Source: Symbiodinium natans (lineage: Eukaryota; Sar; Dinophyceae; Suessiales; Symbiodiniaceae). Taken from it: a DNA stretch of 64,000 bases. This document shows, piece after piece, positions 51,901-62,717 of this stretch; position 1 is the first letter of the stretch, and every line of letters begins with the position of its first letter. The stretch lies in the NCBI GenBank assembly GCA_905221605.1, contig CAJNDS010000957.1, forward strand, positions 547,501-611,500, written 5' to 3'. Both the position numbers and the translations under genes were made by a program. The notes under the pieces were generated by a model. The model did no database searches. It was not told the origin of the DNA and was given only the letters and a program-made list of their open reading frames with translations.

Positions 51901-52574
51901 CACTGCACTCAGATTGGACACACACACACACACCAAGAGCAAAATGAGAACGCTTGCTAGCATTCCTCAATGCTATGGAATAAAGCACTGGAGTGTTGGG
52001 GGTCGGTGCCCACGATTGTCCAGGCACTCGTGGGTCTTAGGATTATACTTTCCAGTTTGCCGGTAGCCGGCTGTGTGCGTCTTGCTCTTTGCACGAGCAG
52101 GTTGATGTTGTCCGTTTGCCATTCGCCAGCATACTCATTGTTCAACGCCTTGTGGCATTGTGATTAAGCGAGATCCAACACGAACTTCGGCAAAGAACAG
52201 ACCAGACATTGCCTCGGTACCAGATGGAATCCTTTCAGATTGTGCCCAGCAATGTCGGAGGGGTTCTGTCACATGCATGCACGCAGGATGGGCAGCCTGT
52301 GATGCTCGACGTTGCACGATGCCGCGGCCAAAGTGACCGCAGCTTCCTCATCGCGTCGCAAAAAGGATGACTTCTGATGTGTGCTGCTCCTAATCATCGC
52401 ACACGCCGAGATCGAGCGGCCACATATGGCCTTCGACCATGCAATGGGCTGCTGCCATTCAATGTTCTTAGAATGGACTTGAAGTCTTCTGAGCATGTGC
52501 GGCTCAAAGATGCCCCAGTGAAGTTCTGAAGCGCGCTTCGCAGCAGGACACTGAGTCCCCACCAGTGACTCAGG
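48965..52574. other. Largely gene-poor; degenerate telomere-type tract
   Basis: From 49930 to 50215 heptamers such as GGGTTTAGGGTTTAGGG, GAGTTTAGGG and GGGGTTTAGG alternate with CCCCCTG words and G runs (to about 50275). A CG-alternating run followed by poly-G lies at 50858-50892. Forward frame 51058-51246 (GPFDIEDIEDLAHGDQARG) and minus frames 50945-51442 and 51453-51821 look somewhat protein-like but have no motif. (CA)n at 51918-51932. No gene is claimed. Confidence 0.5.
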
Positions 52575-53765
52575 ATGTTCGGGCCATGCCTCGACGGCGA
52601 GGTCCTGTGGCTGCCCATCCTTTCGGAAGAGCGGGTGCTTTGCCTTCGCTTGGTGCCCGACTCGCCGCTCATGTCCAACGCTGCGCACATCATGGATGCT
52701 TGCATGGCCCTAGAGACGACCAGGAGCCGCATGGAGGCCACAGAAACAGATGTCACCGGGCCTACTCTGAACATCCTTCGGCAATTAGGCAAGTGGCCTC
52801 AGGAAACCTGTGCCTCTATGCTGCAACTCGATGACATGAAAGCGGTTGGCATGGGTTCAAACATAAAGAACAGACGTCGGGCTACCTACGTTGCAATGGG
52901 CCTGGCTTACGTTATTAGAGCTGGCGAACGTGGACACGTTAATGTGACACAGACAGTGAACGACTTCCACATCTCGTCGTTGGCTACAGAGGCCTGGACA
53001 ACGAGAAGGCAGCCCCTGAACTATCCCGCCATACATGAACCAGGCGCCCCAGGCGCCCCAGGCGTCCCAGGCGGTCCCGGGGCCCCCGGCGCCCCCTCCG
53101 GCTCTGGGAGACCTCCCCTCGCGCCGCCCAGCACCGCCGGCGAGATGCAGATGAGAGCACGGCATCTCGGTGCCGCCGAGGACTGCGTACAAGATCCCTT
53201 TATGATTGTGGACGAGACCGTGAGTGGCGTCCTCTGTATCGCTTGCAACAAGCACTTTACGCCAGAGCACTTGACCACCCGCAGGCACCTGAACTACCTG
53301 TCCGACATTCAGGGCACCCTCATGTGGCTCACACGCGAGCAGAAGCCTCCCTGTTTGCGCATTCTCCAATTCCAAGAGACCAGGGCCCAGCCCAATGCTG
53401 GCGTGCCCTACCAAGATCCCAGCACCCGCAGTGCCCAAACCGAGACCGCCGGCCCCGAGACCGCGTGGGACGACACCTACCAGCCCGAGACCGAAGCCTC
53501 GCCAGCAGCTCCCGCACAGCAGCGCGGAGCGCCGCCAGCTTCCACGCCAGGTTCCTGGGAGGAGCGAGCCGACCGAGCCGACCGAGCCGACCGAGCCACC
53601 CCCCTCCGGCCACAGGTCAACCGGCGCTGGCGCGATGTTGAGATCCCAGCGACTCCAAGCCTGGAGGAGAACTACGACTTTGCCTGGCGTCTCTTCGCAA
53701 ACCACACGCAGTACCTTTCACGTTTTCTTGTCTTCAATGACGAGATCGGTGTCGAGGAAGTTTGA
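52575..53765 (+). CDS. Zinc-finger protein with collagen-like linker
   Basis: An uninterrupted 396-codon frame with an ATG at 52575 and a TGA at 53763. The first 150 residues form a mixed domain (LNILRQLGKWPQETCASMLQ and RRRATYVAMGLAYVIRAGER). Residues about 156-175 are Gly-Ala-Pro triplets, collagen-like and encoded by GGCGCCCCA repeats. Around residue 220 a Cys2-His2-like finger is seen (VLCIACNKHFTPEHL, followed by TTRRHLNYL), similar to fingers that bind RNA or DNA. A Pro/Ala/Glu-rich region and an ADRADRADRA repeat follow, then a C-terminal helical segment (NYDFAWRLFANHTQYLSRFL). The overall family is not recognised. The lack of introns contrasts with neighbouring genes, which may point to origin by retroposition or from a mobile element. 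Confidence 0.7.
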   Translation: MFGPCLDGEVLWLPILSEERVLCLRLVPDSPLMSNAAHIMDACMALETTRSRMEATETDVTGPTLNILRQLGKWPQETCASMLQLDDMKAVGMGSNIKNRRRATYVAMGLAYVIRAGERGHVNVTQTVNDFHISSLATEAWTTRRQPLNYPAIHEPGAPGAPGVPGGPGAPGAPSGSGRPPLAPPSTAGEMQMRARHLGAAEDCVQDPFMIVDETVSGVLCIACNKHFTPEHLTTRRHLNYLSDIQGTLMWLTREQKPPCLRILQFQETRAQPNAGVPYQDPSTRSAQTETAGPETAWDDTYQPETEASPAAPAQQRGAPPASTPGSWEERADRADRADRATPLRPQVNRRWRDVEIPATPSLEENYDFAWRLFANHTQYLSRFLVFNDEIGVEEV

Positions 53766-54532
53766 GCCGGCTAGCTCAACCCCAGCTCAACCTCAGCACC
53801 TGAAAAGTGAGCTTGCATTGTGTGCTTATGGTGCCTGTGCGACGATCACTGCCATTTTGCCATGTTTTGATTCTGAAGTGCACGCGGAGCTCCATGACGT
53901 GCAGTTGCGTCCCATGTCAGAGCAGCAGACTTTACTACAAGCAACAATAATTGCTTCAGACGTCGGAGACGTTCAAACAAGCCCTGACACACTGAGAATC
54001 GGGTTCAGTAACCGTACTTTAGCTCAATAACTGTAACTCAATACCTGGAATATGAGGTCTGAAAGCAGCTTCCCTGTCAAGAAACCGCCAGTTCTTTTCA
54101 CTGCTCATGCCGCGTGCGGATGTGGCGAACCTTTCGCTTCCCTGCCGAACACATGTGTGCTTTGCTGGTGCTCTCTCGTGCTTTGCGCTGATGTTTCTCC
54201 TCACAGCTGAGGCTCCGCCAAATTTCCGATGAGCTTCTTCCGAGGCCAAAGCGAAGCAAAGTTGAAAGCAATGCTGGTGCGAAGCAGTGCAAAGCAATGG
54301 AACGTAATGAGAGCCAGTCCGAGCCATTGAGAGCCAACGAGAGCTCGAACAGAGCTCCAACGAGAGCTCCAACGAGAGCTCCAACTAGAGCCGAAGATTC
54401 ACTCCCACAGGGACTCCGCAGAGATCCAGTCCGTGTGCGGAGCTCGGATGTTCGTTCGACAAAGCTGCTGAGCCATGAGATGAACGATACAATCTGCTCG
54501 CATGTGCACTGTGATCAGAGCGTTACCCCATC
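53766..54532. other. No confident gene
   Basis: Short word repeats GAAGCGAAGCAAAG (about 54245-54300) and GAGAGCTCCAAC (54340-54385). The tail of the preceding gene's 3' region may be here. Confidence 0.4.
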
Positions 54533-56290
54533 ATGTTGTCCTCACAACGGGAGAAGTCGGAGAAGTCCCTGAGGGCGGCAGAGGCGCTCTCTCGCGGTCA
54601 GCGGGCACTGCACCTCACGGAGGCGCAGACCTTTTTGTGTGAAAGATTATGCAGAATCTTCTTCGGTGTTTTTGTTTCGTTTTCTGAAAGTCGAATCTGC
54701 TTTCTTGCTTGTCGCATCACATGGAGGACTTTGCCCGTGAGCACTACAAGGATGAGGCTGCCCTGTCGCAACTCTACGAGGCCAGGAAAGGAGTAGATAC
54801 CCAGTAAGCTCTAGTAGATTATAGTCTAAATTATAGGATATGATAGTAGAGCATAGTAGATTATAGTATCTTATAGTATATTGTCGTATCTTATAGTATA
54901 TTCTAGTATCTTCTAGTATGTTATAGTATAGTATATTATAGTATATTATAGTATTTTATAGTATATTATCGCATATGATCGTATATAATCGTATATTATA
55001 GTATATTATAGTACGTTATAGTATATTATGGCAAGGCCTGAAGTTTGCAAAAGCAGCAGCGTGCTCCAGGTTGTGGATCGACTGAGAGTTGCAGCAAAGG
55101 ACGCTGGAGTCTTGATATCGAATTCGCAGTCTGGAGGTAGAGTGTGTGTGAAGCGACGTCATCTTCTCCGCTTCGCCGTTCTGTTAAGCTTTGGTAGGAA
55201 GCATTGGGAAGGATGTGCAGAACTACGTCGACCGGTCACTGGTTCTCACCCATGCCTTTGTGCCGATCATCGAGGTGCAGTCCAACTTCGTGCAGTAGTG
55301 TCCACTGGGCCTTTTTGCTCCTATGCCGCGTTGCACTGTCGCAGAGCACGTATCCCTGCCACGGTGGCAACCAAGCAGTCTCGCAGCGAGCTGAGTCAGC
55401 TCAATGAGATCACTTGCTGACTGCACTCGCCTCACTAGCACTCACATGTTCTTAGGCTGGCGCATAGCTTGCACCTGGCCCTTGGTCGGGTTAAGGCGGC
55501 CTTGTGCATTTTCTGCATATGGCGTTGCTGCTGTGGTTTTCCACTCTGCAGCTCAGACGTGCTGCAGTGCTGTAGAGCTATTCTCTAGCTACGTTACAGC
55601 ACAGGAGGCGGTGGGTGGAGGAGGTGCTCATGGATCAGGCGCTGGACTCTGTGATGTCCGAAAAGTGAGTGGGGGGGGGGGGGCGTCGTGAGTGTGTCTC
55701 TGAGGTGGTCTACCGCCAAGCCCAGGAGATCCACAGCTGCAAAGGGACCCCTTTTTGTCACCACCGTCTCTTGGGATGTGTTGGGTTTTCAGCCGTTCTC
55801 CTCGCCCAAGGAGTCGCCTTCTGTCACTTTAGAGCTACTGTCACTTTAGATGCTCAGAAGCGCGGATCTTTGAGGCCGCGGACTTGCTGGCCGACACGGA
55901 GCGGACGATTGGGCAGCGTCCTCAGGCCCAGGAGAATTGGAGAGTCCAAGATTGGCAAATGGAAACTGAAAGATCCACCGAGATCCGACGGGAAACTTTT
56001 ATAAGCGGAAGCTCGCATCGCTCGCAAGCCGAGGTCCGTGACTGGCAACACGCCAGATGGTTAGCCGCCCTGCTTCTTGAATCTTCTTGAAAGCTGCTCC
56101 ATTCGACTCTGGTGTGTGCGAAGGCTTGCAGCCCATCCTGGAGGACCAGTACTGCTTTGCCAAGTGCGCATTCTGATGCGCTGTTGTTGTCATGATCTTT
56201 GAACGCATATTTCTCGCACTTTGGTGTGAGGAGAAGGATGATCAACCGGAGGAGAACGTCGTCCTCGCGCGTGTGCCTCTGGAAGGCTTT
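54533..56290 (+). CDS. Candidate split gene, helical protein
   Basis: Successive protein-like stretches on one strand. ATG 54533 reads MLSSQREKSEKSLRAAEALS to about 54630. A stretch at 54721-54805 reads MEDFAREHYKDEAALSQLYE. An exon at 55605-55664 reads RRWVEEVLMDQALDSVMSE and ends at a textbook GTGAGT donor. A stretch at about 55706-55745 reads VVYRQAQEIHSCK. One at about 55845-55940 reads SEARIFEAADLLADTERTIG. One at about 56205-56290 reads EEKDDQPEENVVLARVPLEG. All are charged and helical. I could not make every join keep phase, so more than one gene or extra exons may be involved. Family not recognised. An AT-rich satellite (54810-55030) would lie in an intron. Confidence 0.4.
54810..55030. 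repeat. AT-rich TAGTATATTATAG satellite
   Basis: Degenerate tandem copies of TAGTATATTATAG and TATCTTATAG over about 220 bp, far more AT-rich than the rest of the window. Confidence 0.92.
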
Positions 56291-56586
56291 GCATGCAGGT
56301 GGGCACGATCTTTGGAGTCCCCCAGAGCACGAAGCACATAATGAGATGCTTAAAAAAGGCTTAAGGAAGTCTCTCCACCAAGAGTCTAAGCAACGAGCTG
56401 CTTAGTCCTTATGTACTTTCCCGAAGGCTCTTCCAGTTCCACCCTCCGCGCCGGCGGAAAGGAAAGAGTCAGAGTCTCATTGCTTTTGATGCGGTACCCC
56501 TCTCCGTTTAGACCTCAAAGTCTTCAGTACGAGTTCGGCTTCTCAGCAGCATTGTGTATTTTTCGAGCTCTACTTTGCTTGGATCC

Positions 56587-57108
56587 ATGGACCCACTGTC
56601 ACGGGCCCGTTGTGACGTACCTCCGACAGATGAGGCACCCTACATGGCTTCTTGTGAGGATGAGGCCTTTGTGGCCTTTGATGCCTTCGAGGCCTTTGAG
56701 ACAATTCCGTCTCACAGTCTCACAGTGCTGGAAACCGGGATGCTGGCATCACAGAAGTCCTGGGCGGTGGACCACTTCACGCTGGGAAAACCTTCTGGTT
56801 TCTGCAAGAAGGCGGAAAGTTTGCAATGCTGGAAGCGCAAACAACTCTTGGCTCAAAAGCTTCAAAAGGCACAAAAGCCACACCCTCAACAAAACCAACT
56901 ATACAACAACATCATACAACGTCGAATGCTGCATCTGTGGCTGCTCTGCTGTTTGACTCGGTTCTTAGCTGAAGCAAAAAGAAACAGCAACAAACACTCC
57001 AAAGCAAAAACTCCGAAGTGCCAGCACGCCCGCAGCAGCCGACGGCATGTGCTCCTCAAATGTTCCAGTAAGAGAGGCAGCGTTTTGTGCAATCGGCCGC
57101 ACATGTAA
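56587..57108 (+). CDS. Unrecognised ORF (174 codons)
   Basis: From the ATG at 56587 (MDPLSRARCDVPPTDEAPYM) the frame has an acidic, Phe-rich repeat (FVAFDAFEAFE), a basic helical stretch (CWKRKQLLAQKLQKAQKPH) and a basic tail. It may be the last part of the gene to its left or independent. No family match. The other frames are less open here. Confidence 0.33.
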   Translation: MDPLSRARCDVPPTDEAPYMASCEDEAFVAFDAFEAFETIPSHSLTVLETGMLASQKSWAVDHFTLGKPSGFCKKAESLQCWKRKQLLAQKLQKAQKPHPQQNQLYNNIIQRRMLHLWLLCCLTRFLAEAKRNSNKHSKAKTPKCQHARSSRRHVLLKCSSKRGSVLCNRPHM

Positions 57109-58531
57109 GGCGTTTTCGAAATGAAGGCTCAGATAGAGCTGGCACAGGGACGCCTTTGTCACGAATTGATTTGCGCAGAAGCCCGTCGCCCATCATGATG
57201 GGAATGCCGCCACTCGGCAGAACATTGAAGTGATTTGCCAACTTTTTTTGATGTGAGCTGACACCTGAAACGCCTGAGCACGAAGGTGGGGCCAGAACAT
57301 GGCGGCCATGGGAGCCATGGGAGCTTGTGGCCAAGAAGCGCAGCAAAGCATGAGCATCGACGCCTCCTCAGACCTCGCTTTGTGTTGGGCCGCGCCGCAT
57401 GCCAAGGTGCCTCCGATGGGAGGAAACTTCATGTGGTTCCGGGCTCAAGAAGGCTCCCGAAGATCTCAGAAGAACCTCAGGGACCTTTCGAACTATCATC
57501 ACCGTTTCGCAGTCCAAGGCCTTGTGGCGGCCCAGCAGGCCTGCAAAGCAGAAGCAAACATTGCCGCACTCGTCCTGCAAAGCTGTGGCAGTACTCTCGC
57601 AGTCAGTTAAAAGCCATGCGCTGAGTGGAGATGAAGAGTGGCATGAGGGGCCATATGAGCCAGGAATGGGATGTCCGGTGCCGGCCATCAATGAAGGATT
57701 GGGACTGGCAGCGTGTGAAGTGCTTGGAGTGCTACAAGAGTTACAAGAGTTCTGCTGCGCCACTCTGTGAGACCAACGCAACTACATGGGGCAAATCGTG
57801 GCAGGGATGAAGCAGGAAGCCCAGAAGAAGCAGGCAGCTTTCAGCTGTCGCTGTGATAGCTCCGTAATTCTCAACACCAGAGCCCTGGCCGAAAGTCCGT
57901 GTTTTACAGGCCCCAACAGAGAGAGGGGGGTGGGTCCCGGGGTGGGGGGGACAAATGGGATCTGTGGTGACCGACTCCAACTCTGCCCAGCTGCTCTCTG
58001 TTCCTTCTGAAGACCAAGGACCGTGCGTATGTGAATGCCTTGTGGGTCAGAGGAACCCTTTTAAAGTTTGTCAAGTTTTAAAGTTCCATGTTGACACAAA
58101 CCTCCCTCCCCTTTAGTAGTAAAACCGACAACATCTTGTTTGTTTAAAATGGACTTCTGCTCTAAAAGCTACCATTCGTGTGTCCCTCCACTGAGAGCAC
58201 ACGGGCATCAGAAAAAAACAGCTCGTCAGCGGTGAAAGCTCTCGTCACCCCCCCACCGCCTGTGGCCCAGTTGAATTGCAGCCAGAGTCACGCTGCACAG
58301 GCTTGCAAGAACCAAGCCAAAAATCTAAAAGTGCTTTCTCGCTTAATTCCAGGATGTGGCACGATCCAAAGACCGCCGAACTGATTCTGATTGACTCCGG
58401 CAGGGCATGCTTGAGCCTGCCAGCTCGTGCAACTAGTCAGGACCCCTGTGCCTTGAAGCGCTGAAGCACGCTACTGGACAGTTTAAAGCCTCAGCCTATC
58501 GGAGTCTCTGCTTGCAACACCCAACGCCTTC
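57109..58531. other. No confident gene; overlapping ORFs
   Basis: Two forward frames (57299-57610 and 57399-57770) and one minus frame overlap in 57.3-57.8 kb without motifs. A stretch after an acceptor-like TTCCAG at 58347-58352 reads MWHDPKTAELILIDSG and could be an exon. Nothing firm. Confidence 0.35.
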
Positions 58532-60247
58532 ATGAAACAGGGGATTCGAGGAGAGGGAAGCGACGGAATTCGGTTTGTGGGCGAACGGCGCATGGAACGG
58601 CGCAACGCGCTGCAGGGTAGCTCCAGCAACGCAGGGCAAGAAACCCTCGGAAAGCTGCGCAAGAGCAACTTCCAAGAGGTGTTGATACTCGTAGGTGAGT
58701 CTGATGAGATTAGACACGTGCAAACGTAGTGAAGCCCGGCGAAGCCCTCGAAGCTCCAATTGGCCATTTGCGTACGCACTTTTGTGTCACGCCAAGGAAC
58801 TGCAGCTTGTTCCAGGTTGCTACCAGCCTGCAAGCCGCTGTCAATGCGCAGGTGAGGGGATCGAGTCTTTCGCTTGAAAGGGCGAATAAGATTAGTGAAG
58901 GTGAGTGGTATGCTGAGATACTTGGTTGGGAGGAAGGGCTTCTTGGACGGTGTGTAAAGGCTACGCGCAGCATGTGCCACAACACTCTTGCGCTGGCTTG
59001 AGAGTTCAATATTTTTCCTGTTTTGGGCTGCTCTAAGGGTTTGAGGGTTTAAGGGTTTGCTTTGGGTTTCCATTCAGGGTTCAGGGTTCGGGCTTGGTGC
59101 TTCGGGAGGGTGGTTGGCAAGGTTGATTTGCAGGACGTTCCGGACATGAGAGTGCTCTTGAAGCCAAGCCTTCAAGAGGTCGCCCCAAGCCCACCAAGTG
59201 CGCCGAAGGTGAAGATCCCTCCTCAATTCCTGGCCACAGTGCAGCAGTGGATCCAATCACGAGAGCAGCAGGGGCCCTGAGTTTGTTCGCGCGCGCACGC
59301 GCGCGCGCGCGCCCTTCATGTGCGCGTGCGTGTTTCTCACTTGCTGCGCGATGCAGTCTGTTTCAGGAGTGAGACAGGCCTGTCGAACATGCAGCTTGCG
59401 CAGTTCATCGGTGCGGCGTCCTTCAACGATCAGGTTCGCTCGACCTTGTGTGGCATGGACCTTGTGTGGCATGGATAGGCCAATGGTAATCTGCCATGTG
59501 CAAATGTGCAGGCGGCGCAGGCGCAGCCACCACCTCCAGCCCCACCACCCCCGCCTTCGGCACCCCTTCCATCCTCTCCGATGTACGTCGCATCCCCACT
59601 TCCAAACTCGCCCATGTACGTGGAGTCCCCGCTCTACGGCAAAGACCTCCGGCGGCCCGCGGAGCCGGCGGCGGCCGCGGCGGGCTCCAAAGACCGCAGG
59701 CGGCCGGCGGAGCCCGCCAGGCCGCCGTCCGGAGCCCGGGACTCTCGCAGACCTGCGGAGCCGAACATGCCTCCACCCCGGCGCCCACCACCACCGCCGC
59801 CGCCGATGCTGCCCTGCTGCACTGAGAGTTCTTGTCAACATGTTGTGAGGTGTGAGAGGGCCCGGTCCTACCCCCCCACCCAGCGGATTCAGCCCTTTGC
59901 GAAGGTATGACTCGGGCGGCAGCTCGAGTTATCTCGGCTCTGCGCATGTTCCGCCAGCCGGGCTTGTTTGAGATTGCTGCGCGTGAGCAAAGGCCCACCT
60001 GTGACTTGAAAGGGCACCGGATTCCTCGGCGAATTGGTCATCCACACAGGCTCGGTGGATGGAAGGGCCTGGAAGGAAGCGCGTCGTTGCCGTTCGGCCT
60101 GGGCAGCGTGGGCACCCGTAGGAGCCCTTACATCACAAGACGAACTCCCCCCAAACGCAAGTGCAGGCCTCTCCACTGCCTCCTCCGCCGCCTCCTCCCC
60201 CGCCTCTCGGCAGCCAGAGTCAGAGGTTGCATGGAGGTGCAGTGTAA
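58532..60247 (+). CDS. Proline-rich protein, six-exon gene model
   Basis: All joins keep phase. Exon 1, 58532-58678: ATG, MKQGIRGEGSDGIRFVGERR. Exon 2, 58816-58851: VATSLQAAVNAQ, GTGAGG donor. Exon 3, 59134-59273: DVPDMRVLLKPSLQEV and IPPQFLATVQQWIQSREQQ, GC donor. Exon 4, 59367-59433: SETGLSNMQLAQFIGAASFN. Exon 5, 59512-59904: poly-Pro, SSPMYVASPLPNSPMYVESP, then RRPAEP repeats, GTATGA donor. Exon 6, 60167-60247: SPLPPPPPPPPPLGSQSQRL, then TAA. The TAA overlaps a GTAAGT, so the last exon might splice on. Poly-Pro stretches usually bind profilin, SH3 or WW domains; no enzyme domain is seen. Family not recognised; possibly an actin- or RNA-linked scaffold. Confidence 0.65.
59030..59096 (+). 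repeat. Intronic telomere-type heptamers
   Basis: CTAAGGGTTTGAGGGTTTAAGG continues to TTCAGGGTTCAGGGTTCGGG within intron 2 of the proline-rich gene model, a short degenerate tract. Confidence 0.7.
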
Positions 60248-61969
60248 GTGTACGGAGAGAGGCAAGATTGGATTCTCGTGCGAGCTAAAAGTAAAGGACA
60301 TCTTCGTTGATGCAGAGCAGCATGTAACACCCAGCAACTCGCGCAAGCTTTCCGTGGCTGTTGCGATCTTAATGCCGGATTGAGGCCCGCAAGAGACAGC
60401 TCCAGCTACTTGCACTCCTCAGCCGTCGAGCAAGCTTGGCCTGTTGCGAACAGTTGACGCTAGAGAACGTAGGCAATGTAAGGGTTGCAAGCTGGAAGGG
60501 CACCGCCCTCATCCGTGCCGTGGTCAGCGACGGAGGCGTTCCTGACAACGCTTGCGGCGTGCAGAGACCTGAAGCCGCCGGAAACGATTGCCTTATATTG
60601 GCCTCTCAATACCATTGATGGTGTTCTTCCTCTCACCCCCCCCAACTTCTTCGAAGGATCTCCCTTTGCCAGCTTTGCCAGGCCACCCCGCGATATGCCG
60701 GGGAGGACTGAAGCTCAGAGAGCCTGCTTCGAGAGAGCACCTCCCTAGCTGTCTGTAAGCGGTTTTTTGGCGTTCAAGATAATGTGCCCCCCCCCCCCCC
60801 CCCCCCCTCCCCCCCGAGAGGGTCGGAATCTGAGAGCGGCGGGCTTTTGAGAAACACAGAAGCGAGCTTGTGACGTTTCTTTGTTTTTGGAGGCCACGCC
60901 CACGGCGGATGGAGGCACTCGTGTCAGAGCGAGAAGGGGGGGGGGGTGTGTCAAGGCCGTTAGAAGGTGTTCTTTAGGGTGTTTTTTTTCCAAAGCTCAG
61001 ACCAAGACAGCCTTGGCGTGAAAGCTCCGGGTAGGTTGGACTCCAGCGCTGCATGGAGCATCCACTCCCACGGTGATGCCAACTGCTACCCTGACAGCCA
61101 CCCAAACGGCCACTGCTACTGTGCCAAGCACAGAGGCCGGATCACAGAGAGCTCGGGTGTTGCAGTCACGTGCCAATTGCAATATTGCAGTCTGCAACGC
61201 GCTGAGAGACTGGGAGGCTACAGCAACGACGGTGGGCACGAACACCGTGCCATCGGACCGCCGGGTGCTTGGTTTGGCCAGCCCTGGGAAGGAGAGGGTT
61301 AAAGTCGCCCTTGTCAAGGCGACTTTCCAGAAACAGTAGAACCAGAGGCCAGGCTTTGCTTTGCTCATGGCTTCGTCGTGATCTGCCTCGCCATTGTTTT
61401 GCCAGTTCGGCAATTGCATTGGTCGCAGGCGCCGAAGGAGCCTGTGAAGGCTGACAAGGGCATGTGACAGCCGCGTTTGCACTTAGTCTCACGTTTCATA
61501 CACGCACTCCTTCCGTGTCTTTGCGTGAACGCCAATGTTATTGGGATCGCAGCTGGCCCCAGGAACTGGCAAGTGTCCGGACGTATCACGTGTAGAACGT
61601 GGGTTTCCACTCGAAGGACACACAGCAACCTCACCTCTCAGCCATGGCGGTCGTGCTCGACGATGCCCTTAGCAGCGATGCTCCGTGGCAGGGGCCTCGA
61701 CATGTCTCGACCCACCCAACCTATTCAGTGGGTCTTCTCGTCATGTTAATCAGCTCATCGCGTCGAAGCAATGCGAGGTGGCTGCCATACTGCGCGATGC
61801 TTGTGATGCTCGAGGCTCGTAGAGAAGGGGCGCGTCTGAAGAGGCTTGTTCGGAAGCATGTCCTCTGAGGGCCTCTCAGAGGTTCAAATTGGGCTCTGCT
61901 CAGTTTGTTTTTTCGTGTTGTCATTTTCTTACATTCTGTCGACGTTTTCTTATGTGCTTTTGCTCGCAG
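60248..61969. other. No confident gene; possible upstream exons of next gene
   Basis: Forward frame 60485-60748 contains AFLTTLAACRDLKPPETIAL, and 61644 starts MAVVLDDALSSDAPWQG; either may be an exon of the membrane protein that ends at 62314. A C homopolymer lies at 60787-60813 and a G run at 60936-60946. Frames on the minus strand (60997-61482) lack motifs. Confidence 0.35.
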
Positions 61970-62314
61970 TTCGCCCTCCTTGGCATCTGGTTCCTGGTGT
62001 CCTCGGCCCAGAAGCTCTGGAGACGGAGCGTCGTGGAGCAGGAGCGCTCTCGCTCTTCGTCTTGCTCTCCGCCTCTCTCTGTCGTCTATTCTTTGCTTGT
62101 TGGGCGCCTTCTCTCTCTCTCTCTCTTTTTGAAGCAGCTTCCTCTCAGTCTTCCGAGTCATTGCCGGTGCGTTTCCGTCTCTCTCTCTCTCTCTCAGGCT
62201 CCGGCGGCACGAGAGGAGCCGGTGCCCGGCAGCGACTCCGGGCACCTGCTAGTGGCCAATGCATCGCCCTGCGGGCCGCGCGGGAAGGGGGCACGCGCGG
62301 GGCCCAAGGAGTGA
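61970..62314 (+). CDS. C-terminal exons of a one-pass membrane protein
   Basis: Exon 61970-62041 (acceptor GCAG) encodes FALLGIWFLVSSAQKLWRRS then VVEQ, a membrane helix followed by basic residues. A probable terminal exon, 62198-62314 (acceptor CTCAG), encodes APAAREEPVPGSDSGHLLVA and ends PKE-TGA. The segment between, 62042-62197, is 156 bp, starts with GA and ends with AG, is mostly CT repeat, and stays in frame, so it could be a GA-AG intron or translated. Upstream exons are not resolved. Basic residues after the helix suggest a cytosolic tail, but the function is unknown. Confidence 0.5.
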   Translation, partial: FALLGIWFLVSSAQKLWRRSVVEQERSRSSSCSPPLSVVYSLLVGRLLSLSLFLKQLPLSLPSHCRCVSVSLSLSQAPAAREEPVPGSDSGHLLVANASPCGPRGKGARAGPKE

Positions 62315-62342
62315 TCGGCCCCTGGTTTCTGCCAGCAGACTC

Positions 62343-62653
62343 CAATCTCTCTCTTTCGCTCTCTCTGTCTATCCGACTCTCCCTCTCTCTCTCTTTCTCT
62401 CTTTCTCTCTTTCTCTCTGTCTCTCTTTCTCTCTTTCTCTCTTTCTCTCTTTCTCTCTTTCTCTCTTTCTCTCTTTCTCTCTTTCTCTCTCTTTCTCTCT
62501 CTTTCTTTCTCTCTTTCTCTCTTTCTCTCTCTTTCTCTCTCTTTCTCTCTTTTTCTCTCTCTTTCTCTCTCTTTCTCTCGCTTTCTCTCTCTTTCTCTCT
62601 CTTTCTCTCTCTTTCTCTCTCTTTCTCTCTCTTTCTCTCTCTTTCTCTCTCTT

Positions 62654-62715
<62 letters not shown>
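62343..62715. repeat. Long (CTCTCTTT)n / (CT)n microsatellite
   Basis: About 370 bp of CTCTTTCTCT words, ending in pure CT. It creates a 231-codon Arg/Glu/Lys frame on the minus strand and Leu/Ser/Phe frames on the plus strand, none of them genes. Confidence 0.97.

Positions 62716-62717
<2 letters not shown>

Noticed and set aside
54810-55030. Replication origin
   Set aside because: AT-richness alone is not evidence; no origin motifs are defined for dinoflagellates.
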